Shown here: piece after piece, positions 32,616-41,129 of the stretch
How positions within the stretch are numbered: the stretch's first letter is position 1
How the letters are laid out: every line of letters begins with the position of its first letter
Source: JBPBQZ01 sp050955105
GTDB lineage: Bacteria; Pseudomonadota; Gammaproteobacteria; Burkholderiales; Burkholderiaceae
Assembly (NCBI GenBank): GCA_050955105.1
Contig: JBPBQZ010000004.1
Coordinates: 1 to 52,028 of the forward strand
Direction of reading: 5' to 3'
Length of the DNA stretch: 52,028 nt
Made by a program: the position numbers and the translations under genes
Notes under the pieces: generated by a model
Databases searched by the model: none
Seen by the model: only the letters and a program-made list of their open reading frames with translations
Told to the model about the DNA's origin: nothing

Positions 32616-33413
32616 ATGGAGCACGAAGTTTTTTCGCTGACACAGGCCGATGCACCGTTGTTGATCTCGATGCCGCATCTGGGCGTACGCATTCCAGAGA
32701 GCCTGCGCTCGCAATATACCGATGCCGCATTGGGCGTGGAAGATACCGACTGGCACCTCGATCGCCTGTATGGTTTCGCGGCTGAGCTGGGTGCCACGTT
32801 TATCGGCGCGAAGTTGTCGCGTTACGTGATCGACCTGAATCGGCCACCGAACGATGAGAGCCTTTATCCGGGGCAAACCACCACTGGCCTGTGCCCCGGC
32901 GAAACGTTTCGCGGTGCGCCGCTCTACCGGCCCGGATGTGCTCCCGACGCGCAAGAGAAGGCACGTCGCGTCGCTGCTTACTACCAGCCGTACCACACCG
33001 CCTTGCGCGCTGAATTGCAGCGGCTGCGGGCGCTCCATCCACAGGTTTTGCTTTGGGAAGCCCACTCGATTGCCAGCGTGTTGCCGCGACTCTTCGAAGG
33101 CAAGCTGCCGGACTTGAATTTTGGGACCCAAGACGGCAAGACCGCTGCGCCGTCAATTCAAGCGGCGGTGACGGACACCGCGGCCGCGAGCGATTACACA
33201 TGGATTGCCAACGGTCGCTTCAAGGGCGGCTACATCACGCGCAGCTTCGGCAGCCCCGCCGATGGCATCCACGCGATTCAGCTTGAAATGTGCCAGTCCA
33301 CTTATATGCACGAGACCGCGCCGTTCGACTATGCGGGCGACCGCGCGCAGCGGGTCGCGCCTACTCTGCGCAAGTTGCTCGATGCGGCGATGGGTGCGTT
33401 GCGCAGGCTTTGA
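32616..33413 (+). CDS. hutG: N-formylglutamate deformylase (HutG-like)
   Basis: A 265-residue N-formylglutamate amidohydrolase, which yields glutamate and formate. Family residues: LLISMPHLGVRIP (about 15-27, with metal-ligand His), DTDWHLDRLY (43-52), ATFIGAKLSRYVIDLNRPP (59-77), LWEAHSIASVLPRLFEGKLPDLN (144-166) and GRFKGGYITRSFGSP (about 203-217). AGGAG precedes ATG 32616. It is normally the last enzyme of histidine breakdown, but no other hut gene is here. It sits between a LysR gene and an XRE-cupin regulator beside an N-methylglutamate-type operon, which suggests N-formylglutamate may arise by another route. Confidence 0.92.
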   Translation: MEHEVFSLTQADAPLLISMPHLGVRIPESLRSQYTDAALGVEDTDWHLDRLYGFAAELGATFIGAKLSRYVIDLNRPPNDESLYPGQTTTGLCPGETFRGAPLYRPGCAPDAQEKARRVAAYYQPYHTALRAELQRLRALHPQVLLWEAHSIASVLPRLFEGKLPDLNFGTQDGKTAAPSIQAAVTDTAAASDYTWIANGRFKGGYITRSFGSPADGIHAIQLEMCQSTYMHETAPFDYAGDRAQRVAPTLRKLLDAAMGALRRL

Positions 33414-33457
33414 GCGGCGCTCGCATCAAGCGCGTGATGCCTGGACGCTGTGCCGCA

Positions 33458-34060
33458 TCAACTGACGGCGGTACTGCCATAGACGATGATCGAGAGGAAC
33501 TGGATCGGCGTCTTCACCAATTTTTCCGGCCCGTGCGGCACGTCGCCCTGAAAGGTGAGCGTGTCGCCGGGTTGCAGCAGATAGGTTTGCTGACCGTGCC
33601 GGTATTCGATCACGCCCTTGAGCATGTGGATGAATTCGGTACCCGGATGCTCGAACACCGGGAAGCGCTCCGACTCATCGTCCATGGTGATCAGGAAGGG
33701 TTCGAAGAGCTTCTTCGGTCCCTGGTCATAAGCCAGCAAGTGATAAGTGTGGCCGCGCATCGTGCCCTTGCGCACGACTTCCATGCCGGCGCCCTTCTTC
33801 ACCAGTTGCGCACCGCCGCCCGGCACATCGTAATTTCGAAATAGTGCCGACATCGATACACCGAGCGCCTGCGCGATGCGATTGAGTACATCGAGGCCGG
33901 TGGATGTTTGCGCGTTCTCTATTTTCGACAACATGCCGCGGCTGATGCCGGCCTGCTCCGATACTTCGGCGATCGTCAATCCGTGCTGCAGGCGCAGCTC
34001 GCGAATGGTGACGCCAAGGTAGTGCTCCAGAGGGTTTTTGCGGTCCTCGCCGTTCTGCAT
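33458..34060 (-). CDS. XRE-family regulator with C-terminal cupin domain (PuuR-like)
   Basis: A 200-residue regulator. The helix-turn-helix is at about residues 15-70 (GVTIRELRLQHGLTIAEVSEQAGISRGMLSKIENAQTSTGLDVLNRIAQALGVS), and the cupin is at about 125-195 (FEHPGTEFIHMLKGVIEYRHGQQTYLLQPGDTLTFQGDVPHGPE). Regulators of this kind, such as PuuR, sense small amine or amino-acid ligands in the cupin and repress amine catabolism. ATG 34060 is the start that leaves the usual short lead. It is divergent from the ligase operon, with a perfect 8-5-8 inverted repeat in the gap, and very likely controls it. Confidence 0.93.
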   Translation of the reverse strand: MQNGEDRKNPLEHYLGVTIRELRLQHGLTIAEVSEQAGISRGMLSKIENAQTSTGLDVLNRIAQALGVSMSALFRNYDVPGGGAQLVKKGAGMEVVRKGTMRGHTYHLLAYDQGPKKLFEPFLITMDDESERFPVFEHPGTEFIHMLKGVIEYRHGQQTYLLQPGDTLTFQGDVPHGPEKLVKTPIQFLSIIVYGSTAVS

Positions 34061-34157
34061 TGTGGCCTCGCGAAAACACGAAGGGTAGCAGAACGAGTGC
34101 TTCCTTAACGCCGCGACGCGGAGTAATGGCATTGTCAGCTTGTTTCCTGTTGTGAAT

Positions 34158-34178
34158 TTTTATTGCATGCCAATAAAA
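34158..34178. promoter_or_regulatory. Perfect 8-5-8 inverted repeat, candidate XRE-cupin operator
   Basis: Arms TTTTATTG and CAATAAAA with five bases (CATGC) between, 98 bases upstream of the XRE-cupin start and 110 bases upstream of the ligase start. It is AT-rich in a GC-rich setting and is the strongest dyad of the gap, so it is the likely operator for both directions. Confidence 0.65.
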
Positions 34179-34288
34179 TCATCCGCATAATCCAATCCAC
34201 GCTTCAGCCTGCACGCCAACGCCCTGCAACGGCGCGCTCTACCTCGAAAACACCAGTTTCAAGTCAGCGAACGATGGAGAGAGTTTCG

Positions 34289-35677
34289 ATGAGCCTGAAC
34301 CCCGAGCAGTCCGGGCCGACGCCAGACGCCTGCAGCGCACCGCGCTTTACGTCACTCGACGACGCGCAGGCTTACCTGGCGCGGCACGGCACCAAATATG
34401 TGTTGGCGCAGTTCGTCGACATTCACGGCGTGGCCAAAGCCAAATCGGTGCCGGTCGCGCATTTGCAATCGGTTCTCAACGAAGGCGCCGGTTTTGCGGG
34501 CTTTGCCATCTGGGGCGTAGGCATCGAACCGAATGGTCCTGACTTCATGGCGGTCGGCGATCTGTCGACGCTCACTGCCGTGCCCTGGCAACCGGGCATG
34601 GCGCGCATCGTTTGCGACGGCCACGTACGCGGCAAGCCCTGGGAATACGATGCACGCGTGACGCTCAAGCGGCAGGTGGCGCGCATGACCGAACGCAACT
34701 GGACCTTCTACACTGGCCTGGAACCCGAATTCTCGCTGCTCAAACGCAGTATCGGCGGCACCATCGAGCCGTGCGACCCGAGCGACACGCTGGCCAAGCC
34801 TTGCTACGACTATAAAGGGCTGTCGCGCACCCGCGCCTATCTTGAAAAACTGTCGGACTCGCTGCGCGCGGTCGGCATCGACGTCTATCAGATCGACCAT
34901 GAAGACGCCAACGGCCAGTTTGAAATCAACTACACCTATACGGATTGCCTGACCTCCTGCGACCACTACATCTTTTTCAAGATGGCGGCTTCGGAGATTG
35001 CCAGCGAGATGGGACTCTTGTGCTCATTCATGCCGAAGCCTTTCGCGAACCGGCCAGGCAATGGCATGCACATGCATATGTCGATCGGCGATGGCACGCG
35101 CAATCTGTTTTCCGACAAGAGCGACACGTCGGGACTGGGACTGTCGACGCTGGCCTACCAGTTCATGGCTGGCATCCTGGCGCATGCGCCGGCATTGACG
35201 GCCTTGTGCGCGCCCACCGTCAATTCATATAAACGACTGGTAGTCGGGCGTTCGCTTACCGGCGCCACCTGGGCTCCGGCGTATGTGAGTTACGGCGACA
35301 ACAATCGCTCGACGATGGTGCGCGTGCCAGGCGAGCGACTGGAATTGCGGCTGCCGGATGGCTCGTGCAATCCCTACCTGGCGACTGCGGCGGTAATCGC
35401 GGCCGGGCTCGACGGCATCGACCGCGAGCTAAAACCCGGCGCACCGGCCAATGACAATTTATACGACTGCACACCCGAACAATTGGTCGAACGCAAGATC
35501 GGCGTGCTGCCGCAAAACCTCAGCGTTGCGCTCGACGCGCTCGAAGCCGATGAACTGATACATGGCGCGCTGGGACCGGTGGCCGACGAGTTCCTCAAGC
35601 TCAAGCGCATGGAGTGGCTCGAATACATGCGTCACGTTTCCGACTGGGAACTGAAGAGCTATCTGGAATTCTTTTAA
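34289..35677 (+). CDS. gmaS: Type III glutamine-synthetase-like ligase (GlnT / gamma-glutamylmethylamide synthetase type)
   Basis: A 462-residue glutamine synthetase-fold ligase. Visible: the N-terminal beta-grasp (VLAQFVDIHGVAKAKSVPV), FYTGLEPEFSLLKR and DHEDANGQFEINY for metal/glutamate, NGMHMHMSIGDG (about 255-266, the HxH nucleotide/metal motif) and NSYKRLVVG with NNRSTMVRVP. The closest described roles are gamma-glutamylmethylamide synthetase (GmaS) and GlnT. ATG 34289 has GGAGAG upstream. The next three genes are the split glutamate-synthase set in the gmaS-mgsABC order, which supports GmaS. The amine (methylamine, ethylamine or other) cannot be fixed from sequence, so the symbol is provisional. 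Confidence 0.85.
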   Translation: MSLNPEQSGPTPDACSAPRFTSLDDAQAYLARHGTKYVLAQFVDIHGVAKAKSVPVAHLQSVLNEGAGFAGFAIWGVGIEPNGPDFMAVGDLSTLTAVPWQPGMARIVCDGHVRGKPWEYDARVTLKRQVARMTERNWTFYTGLEPEFSLLKRSIGGTIEPCDPSDTLAKPCYDYKGLSRTRAYLEKLSDSLRAVGIDVYQIDHEDANGQFEINYTYTDCLTSCDHYIFFKMAASEIASEMGLLCSFMPKPFANRPGNGMHMHMSIGDGTRNLFSDKSDTSGLGLSTLAYQFMAGILAHAPALTALCAPTVNSYKRLVVGRSLTGATWAPAYVSYGDNNRSTMVRVPGERLELRLPDGSCNPYLATAAVIAAGLDGIDRELKPGAPANDNLYDCTPEQLVERKIGVLPQNLSVALDALEADELIHGALGPVADEFLKLKRMEWLEYMRHVSDWELKSYLEFF

Positions 35678-35689
35678 GGAGAAGATTCG

Positions 35690-36598
35690 ATGTGCGGAAT
35701 CGTTGGCTTGCTGGTGAAGACGCCGGCTTTGCGTGAACGCCTGGGCGAACTCATGGTGCCGATGTTGATCGGCATGACCGAGCGCGGCCCGGACTCGGCT
35801 GGCTTGGCCGTGTTCGAGGAGGTGCTGGATGCCGGCCAGCGCAAGCTGAGCCTGTATGCGGGTTTCACCGCAGCCGGCGACGCTTTCGCATGGAGCGCTT
35901 TGACTGATGCATTGAATCAGGCGCTGGATGTGCGGGCCGCGGCCGTCACGCACGGCAATCATGCGGTGCTGACCATCACGGGTCCGGTCGAGCCGGTGCG
36001 GGCGTGGCTGAAGAGCGCCTATCCCACTATTTACCTGCTGTCGGCCGGACGCTCTATCGATCTGTACAAAGACATCGGCAGTCCCGCGCAGGTCGCGCAG
36101 CGCTATGACTTCGCCGGCCTGAGCGGCACGCACTTGGTAGGTCATACGCGCATGGCAACCGAATCGGCAGTAACGCCCGATCGCGCCCATCCCTTTACCG
36201 CCGGTGAAGATTTCTGTCTGGTCCACAACGGCTCGCTGTCGAATCCATACGGCGTGCGGCGCAAGCTGGAACCACAGGGCATTCACTTCGATACCGACAA
36301 CGATACCGAAGCGGCCTGCCGTTTTCTTGAATGGCGGCTGCGTGAAGGCGACTTACTGCCAGAAGCCTTGCAAAAGGGCTTCGAGGAACTCGATGGCTTT
36401 TATACCTTCCTGATGGGCACCGCTACCGAGCTGGCGCTGATTCGCGATCCCTTCGCTTGCAAGCCGGCGGTAGTGGCCGAGACCGACGATTACGTGGCGA
36501 TTGCCTCGGAATTCCGTTCGCTCGCGCACTTGCCCGACGTGGCGCATGCCCACGTATTCGAACCCATGCCTGAGGAGATGTACGTATGGAAAGTGTGA
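35690..36598 (+). CDS. mgsA: Class II glutamine amidotransferase subunit (MgsA / GlxB type)
   Basis: A 302-residue Ntn-type amidotransferase. After Met removal the nucleophile is Cys 2 in MCGIVGLLVKTP; TERGPDSAGLAVF (about 31-43), GHTRMATESAVTP with the Arg for the gamma-carboxyl (about 149-161), and VHNGSLSNPYGVR (about 180-192) complete the site. In glutamate synthase this domain frees ammonia from glutamine; in N-methylglutamate synthase it is expected to free methylamine from gamma-glutamylmethylamide. It starts 12 bases after the ligase gene and overlaps the next gene by 13 bases. The gene name rests on operon order. Confidence 0.85.
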   Translation: MCGIVGLLVKTPALRERLGELMVPMLIGMTERGPDSAGLAVFEEVLDAGQRKLSLYAGFTAAGDAFAWSALTDALNQALDVRAAAVTHGNHAVLTITGPVEPVRAWLKSAYPTIYLLSAGRSIDLYKDIGSPAQVAQRYDFAGLSGTHLVGHTRMATESAVTPDRAHPFTAGEDFCLVHNGSLSNPYGVRRKLEPQGIHFDTDNDTEAACRFLEWRLREGDLLPEALQKGFEELDGFYTFLMGTATELALIRDPFACKPAVVAETDDYVAIASEFRSLAHLPDVAHAHVFEPMPEEMYVWKV

Positions 36599-37284
36599 CG
36601 TTCAACCTGCAAACGCGGAGCGTGCGCGAGGTGAACCGCTTCCTGCATGGCGACCCCGCCGCGCTTGAAGGATTGCGCGTGAATATCGAGACGCCCGACG
36701 GTGCGCACAACCTGGCGGTGGGCGTGAACGCGCCGCTGCACATCACGATCGACGGTCATGCCGGCTATTACGCAGCCGGCATGAACCAGCACGCGCACAT
36801 CGTCGTCAATGGCAGTGCCGGCACCGGCGTCGCGGAAAACATGATGAGCGGGCGCGTGCAGGTGAAAGGCTTTGCGTCCAACAGCGCGGGTGCGTCGGCG
36901 CATGGCGGCCTGTTGGTGATCGACGGCGACGCCGGCCTGCGCTGCGGTATCTCTTTAAAAGGCGCGGACATCGTGGTGGGCGGCTCGGTCGGCAGTTTTT
37001 CGGGCTTTATGGCGCAGGCTGGACGTATGGTGATTTGCGGCGATGCCGGCGACGCACTGGGCGATTCGCTTTACGAAGCCGTGCTGTATGTGCGCGGCAG
37101 CGTGAAGTCGCTAGGTGCCGATGCGCAATTCGAGCCGATGGGCGATGCCGACTACGACGCGGTCGCCAGCTTGCTGCGCGCCGCCGCACTGCCGCACGCC
37201 ACGCCCGACGCGCAGGAGTTCAAGCGGGTCGCTTCAGCGCGCACGCTTTATCACTGGAACGCCGACGCGGACCAGCAATATTAA
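36586..37284 (+). CDS. mgsB: GltB C-terminal-like GXGXG subunit (MgsB / GlxC type)
   Basis: A 232-residue protein made of the GXGXG right-handed beta-helix that ends large glutamate synthase subunits. Repeats rich in Gly run from about residue 65 to 195: VNGSAGTGVAENMMSG, AHGGLLVIDGDAGLRCGISL, GADIVVGGSVGSFSGFMAQ, GRMVICGDAGDALGDS, VLYVRGSVKSLGADA. It has no active site of its own and holds the amidotransferase and synthase parts together. It overlaps the amidotransferase gene by 13 bases and precedes the FMN subunit by 33, so all are one transcript. Confidence 0.87.
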   Translation: MESVTFNLQTRSVREVNRFLHGDPAALEGLRVNIETPDGAHNLAVGVNAPLHITIDGHAGYYAAGMNQHAHIVVNGSAGTGVAENMMSGRVQVKGFASNSAGASAHGGLLVIDGDAGLRCGISLKGADIVVGGSVGSFSGFMAQAGRMVICGDAGDALGDSLYEAVLYVRGSVKSLGADAQFEPMGDADYDAVASLLRAAALPHATPDAQEFKRVASARTLYHWNADADQQY

Positions 37285-37317
37285 GCATTCTGTCCAGCAT
37301 TACGCACAAGGCCTTCC

Positions 37318-38682
37318 ATGGATGCCAAAACCGTTCACTTCGCCCGCCCGCAGTACGAAGAATCCGCTGGCTACGATCGTCGCATCATCGATTACATCCA
37401 GACCGCGGCGCAGCGCGGCTTATATGAGATACGCGGCATGGGCGCCAAGCGCCCCCTGCCCGGCTTCGACGACCTGTTGTTCCTCGGCGCGTCACTGTCG
37501 CGTTATCCGCTCGAAGGCTATCGCGAAAAATGCTCGACCAAGACCTTGCTCGGCACACGCTTCGCCAACAAGCCGATCGAACTGGATATTCCCATCACGA
37601 TTGCCGGCATGAGCTTCGGTGCGCTATCGGCCAACGTCAAGGAAGCGCTCGGGCAGGCGGCCACCGCGGTCGGCACCTCCACCACCACGGGCGATGGCGG
37701 CATGACCGAGGAAGAGCGGCGCTCATCGAAGACGCTCGTCTACCAGTGTCTGCCGTCGCGCTACGGCTTCAATCCAGATGACGTGCGGCGCGCCGACGCG
37801 ATCGAAATCGTCATCGGCCAGGGTGCCAAGCCCGGCGGCGGCGGCATGCTGCTTGGCCAGAAGATCAATCCGCGCGTGGCGGCCATGCGCGTGCTTCCCG
37901 CCGGCGTCGACCAGCGCTCAGCCAGCCGCCACCCCGACTGGACCGGCCCCGACGACCTCGCCATCAAAATCCACGAACTGCGCGAAATTACCGATTGGGA
38001 TACGCCGATCTATGTGAAGGTAGGCGCGACACGCGTGTTCAACGACGTGAAGCTGGCCGTGCATTCGGGCGCTGACGTGGTGGTAGTCGACGGTATGCAA
38101 GGTGGCACGGCGGCGACGCAAACCTGTTTTATCGAGAACGTCGGCATTCCCACGCTGGCAGCAGTGCGGCAGGCGGTCGATGCACTGGAAGATCTCAATA
38201 TGAAAAGCCAGGTGCAGTTGATTGTCTCGGGCGGCATTCGCACCGGCGCCGACGTCGCCAAAGCCTTGGCACTAGGTGCCGATGCAGTGGCGATCGGCCA
38301 AGGCATGTTGATCGCGCTAGGTTGCAACAGCGAGACCTATCAACAGAATGGTCGACTGATTTCCGCCGAAGACGACTATGCGGCGCTGGGTACCGCGGCC
38401 GGCTTTTGTCACCACTGCCATACCGGCCGTTGTCCGGTCGGCGTCACCACGCAAGATGCCGTGCTCGAACAACGGCTGCAACCGGCCGATGGTGCGCTGC
38501 GTGTACGCAATTATTTGAAGACGCTGAACATGGAGTTGACGACCATCGCACGTGCCTGCGGCAAGCAGAACGTGCATCATCTGGAGCCCGAGGACCTGGT
38601 GGCGCTGACGATCGAAGCCGCGGCGATGGCGCGTATTCCGTTGGCGGGTACATCATGGATTCCGGGAGTCGGCTCTTTGTAG
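37318..38682 (+). CDS. mgsC: FMN / Fe-S glutamate-synthase-type subunit (MgsC / GlxD type)
   Basis: A 454-residue GltS-type FMN TIM-barrel. Landmarks: GMSFGALSANVKEALG, TTTGDGGMTEEERRSS, IGQGAKPGGGGMLLGQKI (about 166-183), VVVDGMQGGTAATQT, VSGGIRTGADVAKALALGADAV, and the three-Cys cluster CHHCHTGRC (Cys 364, 367, 372) for a 3Fe-4S centre. In this operon it would condense 2-oxoglutarate with the amine freed by the amidotransferase, giving N-methylglutamate (or glutamate). Last gene of the operon. Assignment to the family is firm, the amine is inferred. Confidence 0.87.
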   Translation: MDAKTVHFARPQYEESAGYDRRIIDYIQTAAQRGLYEIRGMGAKRPLPGFDDLLFLGASLSRYPLEGYREKCSTKTLLGTRFANKPIELDIPITIAGMSFGALSANVKEALGQAATAVGTSTTTGDGGMTEEERRSSKTLVYQCLPSRYGFNPDDVRRADAIEIVIGQGAKPGGGGMLLGQKINPRVAAMRVLPAGVDQRSASRHPDWTGPDDLAIKIHELREITDWDTPIYVKVGATRVFNDVKLAVHSGADVVVVDGMQGGTAATQTCFIENVGIPTLAAVRQAVDALEDLNMKSQVQLIVSGGIRTGADVAKALALGADAVAIGQGMLIALGCNSETYQQNGRLISAEDDYAALGTAAGFCHHCHTGRCPVGVTTQDAVLEQRLQPADGALRVRNYLKTLNMELTTIARACGKQNVHHLEPEDLVALTIEAAAMARIPLAGTSWIPGVGSL

Positions 38683-38716
38683 AGGCGTGATTTGCGCCGC
38701 GCGTCAGCGCAGAGCC

Positions 38717-38760
38717 GGCGCGCTGTCCGGCGCGCCGCTTGAGCGCGGCGTGCACGCCGC
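38717..38760. terminator. GC-rich dyads between convergent genes, possible terminator
   Basis: The 79-base gap between the converging FMN-subunit and Nramp genes has a hairpin-capable repeat (GGCGCGC, six-base loop, GCGCGCC at 38717-38736) and a perfect 16-base palindrome GCGGCGTGCACGCCGC (38745-38760). There is no T run, so intrinsic termination is uncertain. Confidence 0.35.
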
Positions 38761-38761
38761 C

Positions 38762-40057
38762 TCAGGCAATGATCTGCCACACCAACATTAAATTGAGAGA
38801 CAGCACCGCCAAGGCGGCGCACACCGCGCCGACAATGGTCAGCCGGCGATTGCAAAAACGGCCCATGACGCTGCGACGCGAAGTGAACCATATCAATGCC
38901 ACCATCGGCACCGGAAGAGAAACACTGAGCACAGCCTGGCTGATGATCAGGGCCTTGGTCGGATCGGTACCGCAGCCAATCACGATGAAAGCGGGCACGA
39001 TGGTGACCAAGCGACGCAACCACACGGGCAGCCGATAGCCGGAGAAGCCCTGCATAATCATTTGCCCCGCCATCGTCCCGACCACCGAACTGGAAATGCC
39101 CGAGGCGATCAACGCGGCGATGAACAGCAGCGCCGCGGCCCCGCCAAGCAAGGGCGACAGCGTTTGATAGGCCGTCTCGATTTCCGCAACGGCTGCATGC
39201 GCCGGATGAAAAGCGCCCGCAGCCATAATCACCATAGCGAGATTGATAAGGCCTGCAACGCCTAACGCCACCACTACCTCGACGTTGGAAAATCTCAATA
39301 ACTTGGCACGCTCCCGGTCATTGCGCGGTTGCACGCGGTGTTGCATCAGACCTGAATGCAGAAACAGCACGTGCGGCATGACTGTGGCGCCGATGATGCC
39401 GACGGAGAGCATCAGCCCTTCATGATCGAGGCGCTTTGGCATAAAGGCCTGCGTAAATACCTCCGGCCAGGCAATCGGGGTGATCAACAATTCGGCCAGG
39501 TAAGCGACCCCGATCACGCCGATCAGTGCCGCGATCACAAGTTCCAGCGGCCGGAAACCCTGGCGCTCGAACAACAAGAGGCCGTACGTCACGATCGCCG
39601 TCACCGCCATGCCCACCATCAACGGCAGATGCAGCAGCAAAGACACGCCGATCGCGCCACCGACGAACTCGGCCAGATCGGTCGCCATCGCCGAGACTTC
39701 GCTCAAGCCCCACATGCCCATTACTGCCGGACGCGGCAGGCCGTCGCGACAATGCTCGGCCAGATTGCGTCCAGTTACCAGACCGAGTTTGGCCGAAAGC
39801 GCTTGGAACAACATGGCGACCACGTTCGCCAGCACCACCACCCACAGCAAGGAATAACCGTAGCGCGCGCCGGCCTGTATGTTTGTCGCAAAATTGCCAG
39901 GGTCCATATAGGCAATCGACGCGACCACCGCGGGCCCCGCGAACTGCAACGTGACGCGCCAGCCGCGCCGCCGCCCGGCCAGCGCTTCGCCGGCCTCGAA
40001 GACAGTGCGCCCGGTGAGCGTGCCCACGCCTATCGGTTCGTTCACTACGGTGCTCAT
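38762..40057 (-). CDS. mntH: Nramp-family divalent metal transporter
   Basis: A 431-residue protein with about eleven helices. Helix 1 has the metal-binding DPGNFATN (Asp 52 to Asn 59) and helix 6 has the partner ATVMPHVLFLHS with Met and His, the pattern of proton-coupled Mn2+/Fe2+ importers. The transport-signature region in helix 8-9 (GGAAALLFIAALIASGISSSVVGTMAGQ) is also normal. It is convergent with the amine operon and upstream on the same strand of the ferritin-like gene region. No MntR site or riboswitch is evident upstream. Confidence 0.93.
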   Translation of the reverse strand: MSTVVNEPIGVGTLTGRTVFEAGEALAGRRRGWRVTLQFAGPAVVASIAYMDPGNFATNIQAGARYGYSLLWVVVLANVVAMLFQALSAKLGLVTGRNLAEHCRDGLPRPAVMGMWGLSEVSAMATDLAEFVGGAIGVSLLLHLPLMVGMAVTAIVTYGLLLFERQGFRPLELVIAALIGVIGVAYLAELLITPIAWPEVFTQAFMPKRLDHEGLMLSVGIIGATVMPHVLFLHSGLMQHRVQPRNDRERAKLLRFSNVEVVVALGVAGLINLAMVIMAAGAFHPAHAAVAEIETAYQTLSPLLGGAAALLFIAALIASGISSSVVGTMAGQMIMQGFSGYRLPVWLRRLVTIVPAFIVIGCGTDPTKALIISQAVLSVSLPVPMVALIWFTSRRSVMGRFCNRRLTIVGAVCAALAVLSLNLMLVWQIIA

Positions 40058-40160
40058 GACAACTCCTGGCGAAGGGATGCAGCCATCGGGCCGGACGAAG
40101 GAGCGCTGCCGTGCTCCTCCTCCAAGCGCCGGTCCTGCTGGCTATCGCACTACCGCCGCA

Positions 40161-41129
40161 TCAGGTGCTCATGTGCAGCGTGCCGTTCACGCCCGCAGGG
40201 AAGAAGCCGCCCTTCAGCGCCGACGCACTGCTGAGATAGACGATACTCAGCACATTGCTATAACTGCGGCTATACGCCAGTCCGTTCGAATCCAGCGGCA
40301 CGATGTTGGCGACGGTCGGGTCGGAGCCGGTGATGCCTTGATCATCAGTACCGACATGATCGAGACTCGCTCGCGCCGCCGAGATCGCATTCGCCGAAGT
40401 GCGCAACGAGGGGGTTTGCAGGCCTTTGGAGTACAGCACGGTGCGTACCAGGCCAGCGTGATAGGCCTCAGCGGCGAGAATGCCCGCCGCGGCTTCGAGA
40501 TAGGTTTTGTTGGTAATCAGCGGCGACGCGCCTTTGTAGGCCGTGACACCGACATCCTCGAAGATGAATGCGCCCAGCAGGAAGTTTTCGTCGCTTGCAT
40601 AGGGGTTGAATGCGGTGCCGGCTGGCACCAGGCCTGCGGCGCGCGCCGCCATGGAAAAAGCACCGTTAGGATCGGTGCCACCAATATCGATGGCAGGTTG
40701 CGAGACCGCCGAAGCTCCGAGTGCGGAGCGTAGGAAGGCCACGTGTTCCATTTCGTCACGGGCGATTTCCTTGGCGTATTGCGAGACGAGCGGATCCTGA
40801 AAAGGCACTTGCGCGCCACCGATCACCGCACCTTGCGGGCCGAGTCCGGTGAGCATGTTTGCCGGCAAGCCAGCGCCAGTCGTGGCGTAGGTATAGAACT
40901 GCGCTTCCAGATATTCGAGATTCAATGCGAAATTCAGGATCTCGGGATCGGTGGGCGCCGAGGAACTGGCAATCGCGTTGTCTCCTGAACCACCGCCGCA
41001 GGCACTGATGATGGTGCCGCCCACCAGTCCCAACCCCAAGCCGCCGGCGCTACGAAAAAACTGGCGCCGTTTAAGGCGAGTTTCTGCACGTTTGTCGAAA
41101 ACACTCATCAGCAACGAAGTATCTAACAT
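40161..41129 (-). CDS. Exported ferritin-like (Ferritin_2 / Rds1-type) lipoprotein
   Basis: A 322-residue protein. The N-terminus has a twin-arginine-like motif RRQFFRS (about 22-28), a hydrophobic Gly-rich segment and a lipobox-like IISAC (Cys at about 44), then Gly/Ser. The mature domain is ferritin-like: FALNLEYLEAQFYTYA (about 67-82), then EIARDEMEHVAFLRSAL (about 125-141) giving ExxH, and LAAEAYHAGLVRTVLY (about 236-251). Such proteins are widespread, often exported, and of unclear function, possibly metal or peroxide handling. ATG 41129 has GAGGAG upstream. It stands 103 bases from the Nramp gene on the same strand. Confidence 0.88.
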   Translation of the reverse strand: MLDTSLLMSVFDKRAETRLKRRQFFRSAGGLGLGLVGGTIISACGGGSGDNAIASSSAPTDPEILNFALNLEYLEAQFYTYATTGAGLPANMLTGLGPQGAVIGGAQVPFQDPLVSQYAKEIARDEMEHVAFLRSALGASAVSQPAIDIGGTDPNGAFSMAARAAGLVPAGTAFNPYASDENFLLGAFIFEDVGVTAYKGASPLITNKTYLEAAAGILAAEAYHAGLVRTVLYSKGLQTPSLRTSANAISAARASLDHVGTDDQGITGSDPTVANIVPLDSNGLAYSRSYSNVLSIVYLSSASALKGGFFPAGVNGTLHMST

